From VRUE01 sp963703175 (GTDB lineage: Bacteria; Actinomycetota; Thermoleophilia; Solirubrobacterales; 70-9): a stretch of 64,000 bases of DNA. Numbering within the stretch: the first letter of the stretch is position 1; every line of letters begins with the position of its first letter. Position numbers and translations under genes: made by a program. The notes beneath the pieces are model-generated. The model worked only from the letters and a program-made list of their open reading frames with translations, did no database searches and had not been told where the DNA came from. Shown piece by piece: positions 43,625-51,518 of this stretch. The stretch covers positions 372,001-436,000 of the forward strand of contig OY969794.1 in NCBI GenBank assembly GCA_963703175.1. Direction: 5' to 3'.

Positions 43625-43771
43625 CGAGGGAGACTGGCCGTCCTGCAGTCGAATTGATACCCACGCGCAAGCGCGTGGGTAGATGAGGAGCGCGGCCTGC
43701 GGCCGCGCGAAAACCGGATTGCATTTCCGCCGCTTCGCGACATTCGCCTGCAGGACGGCCAGTCTCCCTCG
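43625..43771 (+). repeat. Type-2 hairpin module (copy B)
   Basis: Perfect 24-bp outer arms (CGAGGGAGACTGGCCGTCCT and complement). Inside: hairpin 1 ACCCACGCG-CAAG-CGCGTGGGT, hairpin 2 GCGCGGCC-TGC-GGCCGCGC, then the same core GGATTGCATTTCCGCC / GCTTCGCGACATTC as in type 1. The module begins GAATTGATACCC, against GAATTGACACCC in type 1. Confidence 0.8.
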
Positions 43772-43870
43772 CTACGCGATCGCTGGTGCGGCTCAGGCTA
43801 CGTACGATCTCAGGGCTCTCAAAGCTAATGAGACCCTGGGGCCGAAAGCGACGACTCGGGTGGCTCGAGG

Positions 43871-44012
43871 GGAATGGCGGGTGCGCCTCTGCGGGAATGT
43901 CGCGAAGCGGCGGAAATGCAATCCGGCACCTGCGCGGCGAAGCCGCGCACCAGATTCACCCCAGCGCGCAGCGCTGGGGTGTCAATTCCCGCAGAGGCGC
44001 ACCCGCCATTCC
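43871..44012 (-). repeat. Type-1 hairpin module (copy C)
   Basis: Same architecture as copy A, in reverse. The outer arms start GGAATGGCGGGTGCGCC and are perfectly complementary; hairpin 1 loop reads TGC in module orientation, as in A. Confidence 0.8.
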
Positions 44013-44064
44013 GCCCACCTCACCCCGGGTGAAAGGCGCCCGCGTCGCCACACGTTGATCCTCT

Positions 44065-45906
44065 GTGAGCGCAAACGACGCCACCGTCACCGCACGGGCG
44101 CCCGCGGCCGGCCGCCATCGCTCCCGGCTGCTCGCCTTGGCCCGCTCAGCCGACGGCGTTGCAATCGCCGCGCTAGGCCTGCTGATCGTGCTGCTGGCGG
44201 CGATCAGCTGGCGCAAGTGGGGCACGCCCGAGATCGACGCCGGCTCGGAGCTGACGGCGGCAGCCGAAGCGACCCGAGGCCACCTGCCCTACGAGGACGT
44301 GCGTTACTTCTACGGACCGCTCGGCCTCTACACGCTCGCCGGTGCCTTCAAGCTCTTCGGCGCCAGCCTCTCGACCGCGTACGCGCTCGGCCTCGGCATG
44401 ACCGTGGCGATCACCGGCAGCTTCTACGCCCTCGCCCGCCAGCTCCTGCGCCCGCTCGCAGCCGGGCTGGCGACCGCGGTCCTGGTGGCGATCGGCTTCT
44501 CCGGCACCCAGTTCAACTTCGTCCTCCCCCACACCAACTCGGCCACCTTCGGCCTGCTGCTCCTGCTGCTCGAGCTGCTCGCCCTCAGTCGCGGGCGACC
44601 GCTACTGGCGGGATTCGCAATCGGCCTCAGCGGCCTGACCCGAGTCGAGTTCGCTGCCGCCGCCGGCCTGGCGGCTCTGGCCTGGACGGTGGGCGTGTGG
44701 CGCAGCGAAGGTCGCCGCGCGGCTCTGATCACGCTGGCCTGGATGGCGGGTCCGGCGCTCGCGATCCCGTTCGCAGTCCTGGGCGCCCTCGCCGCAAGCG
44801 TCGGCGCCCACCGGCTCTTTTGGGAGAACCTCTGGCCGGTCGACTTCCTGCGCATCGCGGGCTTCAACGCCTACCGCGAATGGACGCCGTTCGATGCCGC
44901 CAGCGTCGCCTCCTCGCTCGCCCGCGGCGCGATCTACCTGTCGCTGCTAGCCGGCCTGGTCGCGAGCGCCGTCAAGCTACAGGGTGCACGGGGCCTCGAC
45001 CGGCTGCGGGCGCTCTGGCCCCTGGCGGCGGCGGGGCTGGGAATCGCCTTCGCCGTCGCTGCGTGGCGAGCGGCCGGTGTCTTCCCAGCCGCACGCGAAG
45101 CCGTGCAGGAAGAGAGCACGCAGCTGCTGCTCGGCATGAGCTGGCTGCCGCTGCTCTCGCTGGCGGCAGCGTTGCTCGTCGCCTATAGCTTCCTGCGGCG
45201 CCGGCAAGCGCCGCTCTCGGGCTCCTGGCCGCTCGACCTGGCCCTCGCCTGCGCCGCGGTCCTGCTCTGCTCGCGCGCCTACGACATGTTCACGATGTCC
45301 TCCGCCGCGCCCTACTACGCGGCGCCGGCCGTCCTCCTGCTGGGCCTCCTGCACCAGCGCATCGGCGACCGCTGGCCAGCGGCGCGGCCAGCGGCGATGG
45401 CGGCGCTCGCCGCGGTTGCCGCTGGCATCGCCCTCTACACGACGGTGGCGCTCTACCCGGACAAGACCACCGCCGTGCACACCGCCGCCGGCGCCTACAT
45501 CGGCGATGATCGCAGCGCTGCCGCCCAGCAGGAGGCAATCGACTTCGTCCGTGCCCACACCGTTCCCGACGAACCGGTGCTGGCACTGCCGGCCGACGCC
45601 GGCCTTTACTTCCTCACCGACCGGCCGCAGGCGCTCTACGAGAACATGTTCCTGCCAGGCCTGCTCGACACGCGCGCCGACGAGCGGGCGGCGATCGCCC
45701 GGCTCGAGCGCGAGCACGTCCGCTACGCGTTGCTGAGCACGCGCGACACCTCGGCGTTCGACAGTGGCCGCTTCGGCGCCGGTTACGACCGGCTGCTGGG
45801 CCGCTACTTGCGCTCGGGGCGGCTGGTGGCAACCTTCGGCGACGTCCGAGCGGCGCCCGGCGGGGGCAACCCCTCGCGCGGCTTCCGCGTATACGAGCTG
45901 CGATGA
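44065..45906 (+). CDS. Large polytopic membrane protein, GT-C (GT39/PMT)-like glycosyltransferase
   Basis: 613 residues with about ten to twelve hydrophobic helices in the first 460. The first extracytoplasmic loop, WRKWGTPEIDAGSELTAAAEATRGHLPYEDVRYFYGPLGLYTL, has the early acidic residues (EID) and the YGPL motif common in ArnT/PMT-like proteins. A periplasmic C-terminal domain follows (about 470-613, FVRAHTVPDEPVLALPADAG, YFLTDRPQALYENM), as in GT39-related enzymes. Role: transfer of a sugar from a polyprenyl-phosphate carrier outside the membrane (family inference). GTG start. Its stop overlaps the next gene by ATGA. Confidence 0.7.
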   Translation: MSANDATVTARAPAAGRHRSRLLALARSADGVAIAALGLLIVLLAAISWRKWGTPEIDAGSELTAAAEATRGHLPYEDVRYFYGPLGLYTLAGAFKLFGASLSTAYALGLGMTVAITGSFYALARQLLRPLAAGLATAVLVAIGFSGTQFNFVLPHTNSATFGLLLLLLELLALSRGRPLLAGFAIGLSGLTRVEFAAAAGLAALAWTVGVWRSEGRRAALITLAWMAGPALAIPFAVLGALAASVGAHRLFWENLWPVDFLRIAGFNAYREWTPFDAASVASSLARGAIYLSLLAGLVASAVKLQGARGLDRLRALWPLAAAGLGIAFAVAAWRAAGVFPAAREAVQEESTQLLLGMSWLPLLSLAAALLVAYSFLRRRQAPLSGSWPLDLALACAAVLLCSRAYDMFTMSSAAPYYAAPAVLLLGLLHQRIGDRWPAARPAAMAALAAVAAGIALYTTVALYPDKTTAVHTAAGAYIGDDRSAAAQQEAIDFVRAHTVPDEPVLALPADAGLYFLTDRPQALYENMFLPGLLDTRADERAAIARLEREHVRYALLSTRDTSAFDSGRFGAGYDRLLGRYLRSGRLVATFGDVRAAPGGGNPSRGFRVYELR

Positions 45907-47516
45907 GCACCATACGTGTGGTCGGCATTCACCCGCGCGCCGAGCTGGAGCGCCGGCCGCGGTTGTTTGCCGCGCTCTCGGAAGCGTTCACCGCGGTGCG
46001 CTTCGAGCCGCGCGAGGCCGGTGCCTGGGGTGGCCTCGACGGGCTGATCGAGTTAGGGGGCGATGCCGAGGCTCACGCGGCAGCGGCGGCCGGGGTGCCG
46101 TCGCTTGCCGCGCTGAGCCTCGAGCTGGATGCAAAGAAGACGAATGACGTCCTGCTCGCCGAGGCGGGCCTCGACCGGCGTCTGCGCGGCCAGACCCTGA
46201 CCGATGCGCACTTGGCCGAGTGGATCGAGGTCGACGTTCCCGTCGGAGCACAAATCCTGGCGACGGTCAACGGACGGCCCGTCTGGACGCGAACCGATTG
46301 CCTTGACCTGGTCGCGGTGAGCCCGCGTGAGCTCGAGCCCGGCGAGGCGCTGCGCGCCCGGCTCGGACGCGATCGCTCGCTGGCCCTGCTGCCCCTGGTG
46401 GAGCTGCTGCGGACTCTCACCGCCGGTGAGTCCTGGCAGGCGCCGCCCTTGCGTGCCACCTTCCTTCTCGACGACCCGAACCTGCACTGGCCCTCCTACG
46501 GCTACCTGAAGCTGCCGCGCCTCGCCGATCACGCCGCCGAGCACGAATATCACCTCGCCCTGGCGATGGTCCCGATCGACGCCCGCTTCGCCCACCCCGC
46601 TGCCGTCAAGTTGCTGCGCGAGCAACCCTCGCTCTCCCTCCTCGTACACGGCAACGATCACTTCGGCGGCGAGCTCGGCGCAGTCGCGGACGAGACCTCG
46701 GCACTCTCAATGGCGGCCCAGGCGCTGCGTCGCATCGATGCCTTTGAGCGCCGCACCGGGGTGCCAGTCTCACGCGTGATGGCGCCGCCGCATGAGCAGT
46801 GCTCGGCGGCGATGGCGCGCGCCCTCTCCCGCACCGGCTTCGACGCGATCACGATGACGCGGCCGTTCCCATGGCTCTCGGCGCCGCCCCGCCACTGGCT
46901 GACGGCGCCGGAGGAGACTGGGGCACTGACCGGCTGGGGAGCGGTCGATCGGGGCTCGCAGGAGCTCCCCGTCGTTCTCCGCCACCCGTTCGCCGAGGGG
47001 CACTGCTCGGGAGCGGAGCTGGCCCTGCGCGCCTACCTCGGCCAGCCGCTCGTCCTCTACGGGCACCACGACGACCTGGCGCACGGCCTTGACGTGCTCG
47101 CCCAGCGAAGCGCGCAGGTGCGTCGCATGGGCGACGTCCGCTGGTGCTCACTCGGCGAGATCGCCGCCACCAACGTCGAGCAGCGGCGCTGTGGCGAACT
47201 GCTGCGCCTGCGCCCGCACACGCGCCGTTCCGAGGTCGAGATACCCGAGGGAGTCAGGCGCGTGGTCGTCGAGCCGCCGCGGGGTTTTGGCCCGGTCGAG
47301 CTGGTGCGCACGCCGACCGGAACGGCAGCAGCCGGCGAGCCGTTCGCGGTCAGCGGGCCGGGCGCGCTTGAGCTGCGCCTGGAAACCGCCGGCACGATCA
47401 ACCCGGCCGGCGTCCCCCCTCCCCCCTGGCGCCCCTGGCCGATCGCCCGCCGAATCGCCGGCGAGGCCCGCGACCGCGCCGTGCCGGTCGCCCGCCGTCT
47501 CCGTGTTCGCGCCTAG
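45903..47516 (+). CDS. Polysaccharide-deacetylase-like protein of unknown specificity
   Basis: 537 residues, coupled to the preceding gene by ATGA. No signal peptide. The central part resembles a NodB-like barrel: ATFLLDDPNLHWPSYGYLKL (Asp-Asp metal region), LSLLVHGNDHFGGE (HGNDH, histidine ligands), RVMAPPHEQCSAAMARAL (catalytic strand), LVLYGHHDDLAHGLDVLAQ (last His). The first about 170 residues and the last 110 (beta-rich, EIPEGVRRVVVEPPRGFGPVEL) are not recognised. Together with the DUF2334-like protein at 27345 it makes two deacetylase-like proteins in the locus. Function on a lipid-linked or surface glycan is inference. Confidence 0.6.
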   Translation: MSTIRVVGIHPRAELERRPRLFAALSEAFTAVRFEPREAGAWGGLDGLIELGGDAEAHAAAAAGVPSLAALSLELDAKKTNDVLLAEAGLDRRLRGQTLTDAHLAEWIEVDVPVGAQILATVNGRPVWTRTDCLDLVAVSPRELEPGEALRARLGRDRSLALLPLVELLRTLTAGESWQAPPLRATFLLDDPNLHWPSYGYLKLPRLADHAAEHEYHLALAMVPIDARFAHPAAVKLLREQPSLSLLVHGNDHFGGELGAVADETSALSMAAQALRRIDAFERRTGVPVSRVMAPPHEQCSAAMARALSRTGFDAITMTRPFPWLSAPPRHWLTAPEETGALTGWGAVDRGSQELPVVLRHPFAEGHCSGAELALRAYLGQPLVLYGHHDDLAHGLDVLAQRSAQVRRMGDVRWCSLGEIAATNVEQRRCGELLRLRPHTRRSEVEIPEGVRRVVVEPPRGFGPVELVRTPTGTAAAGEPFAVSGPGALELRLETAGTINPAGVPPPPWRPWPIARRIAGEARDRAVPVARRLRVRA

Positions 47517-47540
47517 CTGGCTGATTCCACGATCCCCGGG

Positions 47541-47687
47541 CGAGGGAGACTGGCCGTCCTGCAGTCGAATTGATACCCACGCGCAAGCGCGTGGGTAGAT
47601 GAGGAGCGCGGCCTACGGCCGCGCGAAAACCGGATTGCATTTCCGCCGCTTCGCGACATTCGCCTGCAGGACGGCCAGTCTCCCTCG
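47541..47687 (+). repeat. Type-2 hairpin module (copy D)
   Basis: Almost identical to copy B; one difference seen is in hairpin 2 (CGGCCTACGGCCG against CGGCCTGCGGCCG), which falls in the loop. Confidence 0.8.
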
Positions 47688-47802
47688 CTGAGCGATAGCC
47701 AGCACGCTTTCAGGGCTTGGCAGGCGACTCTCAGGTCCCGAAGCTCATGAGACCCGAGGCCGACAGGCGCTCAAGGTGAGCCTCGAAGCTCGGTTGGCTT
47801 GG

Positions 47803-47946
47803 CGGGATGGCGGGTGCGCCTCTGCGGGAATGTCGCGAAGCGGCGGAAATGCAATCCGGCTCCTGCGCGGCGAAGCCGCGCACCAGATTCACCCCAGCGC
47901 TGCGCGCTGGGGTGTCAATTCCCGCAGAGGCACACCCGCCATCCCG
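47803..47946 (-). repeat. Type-1 hairpin module (copy E)
   Basis: As copies A and C, but in module orientation the hairpin 1 loop reads GCA instead of TGC, that is, the loop is inverted. One arm position gives a mismatch (GGCACACC opposite GGTGCGCC). Confidence 0.8.
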
Positions 47947-47980
47947 TCTACCTCGCCCGGGTATGGGCAAGATCGACCCT

Positions 47981-49111
47981 CTAGCCAGCGAGCGCCATCT
48001 CGACGATCTTCTCCTGACGCGCCCGCCAGGAGTTCTCCTGCGCGAACTGCAGGCGCTCGGCATCGGAGGCGCGACCGATCTCCAGCGCCGCTGCGATCGC
48101 GCCCACCAGGTCATCGTCGATCGCCACCCGCGGCGAGACACCGCGGATCGGCTGTAAGTCACTTGCCGCCACCGGTGCCCCGCCGGCGAGGTACTCGTAC
48201 AGCTTCAGGGGGCTCATCGACTCGGTCAGCGCGCTGTCGTGGTGTGGGATCAGGCAAGCGTCGGCAGCCGCGACCAGCGCCACCACCTCATCCCGTTGTG
48301 CCGGTGGCCGCAAGTGGACGTTGGGCTCGCGTAGGAGGCGCTCGAAGTGGGCGGGCTCCAGCATCGGCCCGACGAGCGCGATCGAGCCGGCAGGATAGGC
48401 TCGCGCGGCACGCGCCAGTGCCTCGACGTCGACCCGCGACTCGAGGCTGCCGACGTAGAGCAGGCGCGGGGCGGGAAGCGCAGCGAACCAGCCCGGAGCC
48501 GGGCCGGGAGCAGCCCACTCCGCCGGGTCGACGGCATTGGGGACGACGGCGCGCGCGCCCGTCGGCTGGATCTTCTCCAGGATCGCCGGGGAGACCGCTG
48601 CGACCGCTGTGCCGCGTTCGCGCACACGGCGGTAGGCCTCCTCGAAGGCGGGCCAGAGGCGGCGCAGCTGGGGAGAGGCGGCAAGGTCGTCGTAGGCGTA
48701 GAAGGTGACCGAGCTCGCCCACTCGAGTGGCGCGAAGCCCGCGATCAGCGGGTGCGTCGTGATCACCGCCGGCCGCTCGAGCCCGCGACGCGCAGCGGCG
48801 CGTCGCATCCGTCGGTCCCAGGCGCCGAAGGCACGCTCGAGCGCCCCGGTGCCGGCCGGGTCCGCGCGCCGCAGCCGCATCGGGCCGTAGAGCGAGGCAC
48901 GCTCGCTTGTTGGAAACGGCGGCGGCGGGCGCAAAAGGTCCTTGGCCAGCTTGACCGGCAGACTGCGCGGCGTCTCGGCGACGATCAGGCGGCGGACTTC
49001 GGGATGGTCCAGCAGCGTCTGCGCCAAGCGATCTTCGGAGAAGCACATACCCCGCGCGACGGCGGTGCCCCAGCTCGCGTAGGCGAAGCTGAAGACGACG
49101 TCACGAGACAT
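47981..49111 (-). CDS. Glycosyltransferase, GT-B fold
   Basis: 376 residues. DVVFSFAYASWGTAVARGMCFSEDRLAQTLL at the N-terminus, VITTHPLIAGFAPLEWASSVTFYAYDDLAASPQ (acceptor domain; YAYDD is like the TuaH-type YHCVDD of the gene at 25400), LLYVGSLESRVDVEAL and ACLIPHHDSALTESMSPLKLYEYLAGGAPVAASDL (donor domain). It therefore belongs to the same GT branch as 25400-26554. ATG at 49111 overlaps the end of the GT2 gene upstream by 11 bases. First of five minus-strand genes counted from the 3' end, transcribed from near 52.5 kb. Confidence 0.82.
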   Translation of the reverse strand: MSRDVVFSFAYASWGTAVARGMCFSEDRLAQTLLDHPEVRRLIVAETPRSLPVKLAKDLLRPPPPFPTSERASLYGPMRLRRADPAGTGALERAFGAWDRRMRRAAARRGLERPAVITTHPLIAGFAPLEWASSVTFYAYDDLAASPQLRRLWPAFEEAYRRVRERGTAVAAVSPAILEKIQPTGARAVVPNAVDPAEWAAPGPAPGWFAALPAPRLLYVGSLESRVDVEALARAARAYPAGSIALVGPMLEPAHFERLLREPNVHLRPPAQRDEVVALVAAADACLIPHHDSALTESMSPLKLYEYLAGGAPVAASDLQPIRGVSPRVAIDDDLVGAIAAALEIGRASDAERLQFAQENSWRARQEKIVEMALAG

Positions 49112-50069
49112 CGACCGAGGTCGCCGGGGGCGGCCCGAAGGGCGGCTCGCGGCGACCGAGCAGGGTGCTCAGGGCGCGCTTGGAGGCGGCGCGACGTTCC
49201 GGCCCACCGCCCAGCCGGCGGGGCAGGAGCGCCCGCGTGGCATGGCGCGCCGCAACCGCACTGAGATAGGCGTACCGGTGCGGCGCGGAGAAGTACTTCT
49301 CCGCGTAGACACGCCGGGCGAAGACGTCCTGGGCGACGAGCTTCGGCTTGATGCCCGCCTTGCCGGCGTGGTGCACGATCGTCATCTGCGGCGAGTGGAT
49401 GATCCTCCAGCCCGAGCGCTTTATCCGGATACAGAGGTCTGGCTCGTCGCCGTAGAGAAAGAGGCGCTCGTCCATCAGGCCGGAGCCGAGCAGCGCCTCA
49501 CGGCGAATCAGCATGTAGGCGCCGGTGGTCCAGTCGCACTCGATCTCGCCCTCGTAGGTCGCGAGGTCGGTGTGGCGCTCGCCGATGCTCGACGGCCGGC
49601 CCGTCAGCCCCTCGGGAATGAAGGCCTCTGCAAAGGCGCGGCCGGCATTCGGGAAGCGGCGGACGGTCGGGTAGAGCTCGCCGTCGCCGGTCAGTTGCTT
49701 GACCCCGACCAGGCCGATCTGCGGCCGCGCGTCGAGCATCTCGACCAGCTCGCCGAAGGTGCCGGCGACGATTTCCGTATCTGGGTTGAGGCAGAGCATG
49801 TAACGCGACTCGCAGGTCTCGAGCGCACGATTGTTGCCGTGGGCGAAGCCGCGGTTGGCGCAGCGCACGACGCGTGCCTGCGGGAAGCCCTCTTCGACCA
49901 CGGCCGCGGTGCCGTCGCTCGATTCGTTGTCGACGACGACGACGTCGAGGCTGGCGCCGCCGGCGTGCTCGTAGACGGTGCTCAGGCAGGCCTCGAGCCA
50001 GTGCGCCTCGTTGGTCGAGACGATGACGATCGAGAGATCGCACTCGCGCTTTGGCGTCGACGCGTACAT
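49101..50069 (-). CDS. GT2-family glycosyltransferase (rhamnosyltransferase WbbL-like)
   Basis: 322 residues. LSIVIVSTNEAHWLEACLSTVYEHAGG, VVVDNESSDGTAAVVEE and RGFAHGNNRALETCESRYMLCLNPDTEI (NPDT as the metal site) are diagnostic of the WbbL/RfbF-like rhamnosyltransferase branch, as are CDWTTGAYMLIRREAL and FLYGDEPDLCIRIKRSGW. Adds rhamnose or a similar deoxysugar in other systems; here the sugar is inferred. Separated from the polymerase gene by 9 bases. Confidence 0.87.
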   Translation of the reverse strand: MYASTPKRECDLSIVIVSTNEAHWLEACLSTVYEHAGGASLDVVVVDNESSDGTAAVVEEGFPQARVVRCANRGFAHGNNRALETCESRYMLCLNPDTEIVAGTFGELVEMLDARPQIGLVGVKQLTGDGELYPTVRRFPNAGRAFAEAFIPEGLTGRPSSIGERHTDLATYEGEIECDWTTGAYMLIRREALLGSGLMDERLFLYGDEPDLCIRIKRSGWRIIHSPQMTIVHHAGKAGIKPKLVAQDVFARRVYAEKYFSAPHRYAYLSAVAARHATRALLPRRLGGGPERRAASKRALSTLLGRREPPFGPPPATSVDVS

Positions 50070-50078
50070 CTCACTCGA

Positions 50079-51518
50079 TCAACGAGCCGCCGGCAGCGGC
50101 CCTTGCGCCGGCTTGACGGGGCGGCCGCGAATGCCGACGTACTCCGTGGCCGATTCTGCCGCCAGCTCTCGCCACATAACCGCCGCGAAGCCGGCGAAGA
50201 AGCAGATCAGGTAGGGAAGTTGGGGCAGCGCCAGCAAATCGAGCAGGGCGCTGCCGAGGACCATCGCGATCGTCGCAGCGGCGATCGCCATCGCGATCCG
50301 CGCCCGGTCCGGCTTGCCGTTGCGCGCCACCCGGTGGGCGATCAGGAAGATCGCCGCGAAGATCGAGAGGTAGGAGAGGATGCCGAGGATCCCGGTGCCG
50401 ATGATCGTGGTCAGGTACTGGTTGTCGAGGATGCGGTACTTCTTCTGGTCATAGGTCTCGTAGCCGCGGCCGAGCATCGGGTGGTTGACCACGTCCGGCT
50501 CCACGGCGCTGTAGTCGCTCTGCCGGTCGATCGTGCTGCTCACCCCGAAGAAGTTCTGCGGCATCAGCTGCTCGGTCACGCTGCCGAGCGCCCCGGGGGT
50601 GAAGATGTGGACGACGACGAACAGCACCGCCGCTGCCGGCACGAGCTGGCGCAGCATGCGGGGCCGGTAGGCGATGAGCACGAGGATCGCCGCCGCCGGG
50701 GCGACGATGCTGGTTTTACGCTGGGTCGCAACCGCGGCGGCGACCATGATCGCGGCCACCGCCGCCCAGACGACCCGCCTGCGCGTGTCCTTGCTGTTGT
50801 ACATCGAGACGAGGGCGTAGGGCAGCATGCAGGCCATCATCATCGCCGGGGCAAGTGGGTGGATGGTCGGGCCGATCACCGACTGGCGCCCGATCGAGTC
50901 GTAGACGTAGAGTTCGCCGGGCAGTTCGACGGGCAGAATTTTCTTGGTCAATTCGAAGAAGACGTTGTATTCGAAGCGGTACTCCCAGATCGTCCCCAGC
51001 GCCATCAACACCGCGAGGCCACACATGAACGTCATGAAGGGCCGCACCTCGCTCGGCCGCACGCTCGAGGCGACGACGAAGAAGAGGGTGAAGTAAGAGA
51101 GCAGCAGAGCCAGCTTGCGCACACCCAGTTCCAGCTCGCCGAGGCGCACGACCGTCTCGGCGTTGTGCACGAGGCTGAGGATGGCGATCAGGACGAAGCC
51201 GGCGAAGGCGTAGTGAATCGGCCCCATGCGCAGTCGTTTCCCCCCGCCGGAGATCAGCGTCAGCGAGAGAACCCAGACGGCGACGATCGCGAGCAGGAAA
51301 GGGCGGTCGAGCTTGGCGTCCAGCGGCAGCGAAATCGGCAGCGAGATGCTGTCGAACGGCAGCAGCCAGAGCATCGTGATGAACGCCGCAAGACACCACG
51401 GCAATGGCCTGGTGGTGCGCGGCCAATCGCCTTCGATCGCCCTCAGCGAGCGTCGTTGCGGGCCGCTCGGCAGGCGCGGCGCCTCACCCGCGAGCCGCGA
51501 TCGACGGAGAGCGGTCAC
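50079..51518 (-). CDS. Wzy-like O-antigen polymerase/ligase membrane protein
   Basis: 479 residues, about 11-12 helices. A basic N-terminal tail, then LPWCLAAFITMLWLLPF. The large periplasmic loop (about 305-390) contains DVVNHPMLGRGYETYDQKKYRILDNQYL, the Wzy_C-type HPxxGxG motif, and VATQRKTSIVAPAAAILVLI corresponds to the conserved Arg-containing helix. Second polymerase-type protein of the window (the first is at 22630). The GTG start overlaps the Wzz stop (GTGA), so co-translation with the chain-length regulator is likely. Confidence 0.83.
   Translation of the reverse strand: MTALRRSRLAGEAPRLPSGPQRRSLRAIEGDWPRTTRPLPWCLAAFITMLWLLPFDSISLPISLPLDAKLDRPFLLAIVAVWVLSLTLISGGGKRLRMGPIHYAFAGFVLIAILSLVHNAETVVRLGELELGVRKLALLLSYFTLFFVVASSVRPSEVRPFMTFMCGLAVLMALGTIWEYRFEYNVFFELTKKILPVELPGELYVYDSIGRQSVIGPTIHPLAPAMMMACMLPYALVSMYNSKDTRRRVVWAAVAAIMVAAAVATQRKTSIVAPAAAILVLIAYRPRMLRQLVPAAAVLFVVVHIFTPGALGSVTEQLMPQNFFGVSSTIDRQSDYSAVEPDVVNHPMLGRGYETYDQKKYRILDNQYLTTIIGTGILGILSYLSIFAAIFLIAHRVARNGKPDRARIAMAIAAATIAMVLGSALLDLLALPQLPYLICFFAGFAAVMWRELAAESATEYVGIRGRPVKPAQGPLPAAR

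Larger units (their letters stand above)
43608..44035. mobile_element. Composite palindromic element, complete copy 1 (modules B and C)
   Basis: This fills the 482-bp gap between the giant gene and the membrane gene at 44065. It begins ATTCCACGATCCCCGGG, shared with copy 2 (47524), contains type-2 module B (+) and type-1 module C (-) separated by about 99 bp, and ends ACCTCACCCCGGGT. Left CCCGGGCGAGG and right CCTCACCCCGGG are imperfect terminal inverted repeats. No real coding sequence is inside. It is probably a non-autonomous, structure-based mobile element or a bidirectional terminator. Confidence 0.6.
47524..47961. mobile_element. Composite palindromic element, complete copy 2 (modules D and E)
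   Basis: Same order as copy 1: ATTCCACGATCCCCGGG, type-2 module D (+), a 115-bp spacer, type-1 module E (-). Terminal inverted repeats are exact over 11 bp: CCCGGGCGAGG at 47535-47545 and its complement at 47951-47961. The spacer is clearly related to that of copy 1 (AAGCTCATGAGACCC versus AAGCTAATGAGACCC) but much more diverged than the modules. It fills the gap between convergent genes. Confidence 0.6.

Noticed and set aside
43786..44058. Small frames inside the palindromic modules (peptides such as GNAIRHLRGEAAHQIHPSA, also in other copies)
   Set aside because: They recur only because the repeat recurs, occur in several frames and strands, and lack ribosome sites; the structure explains them.
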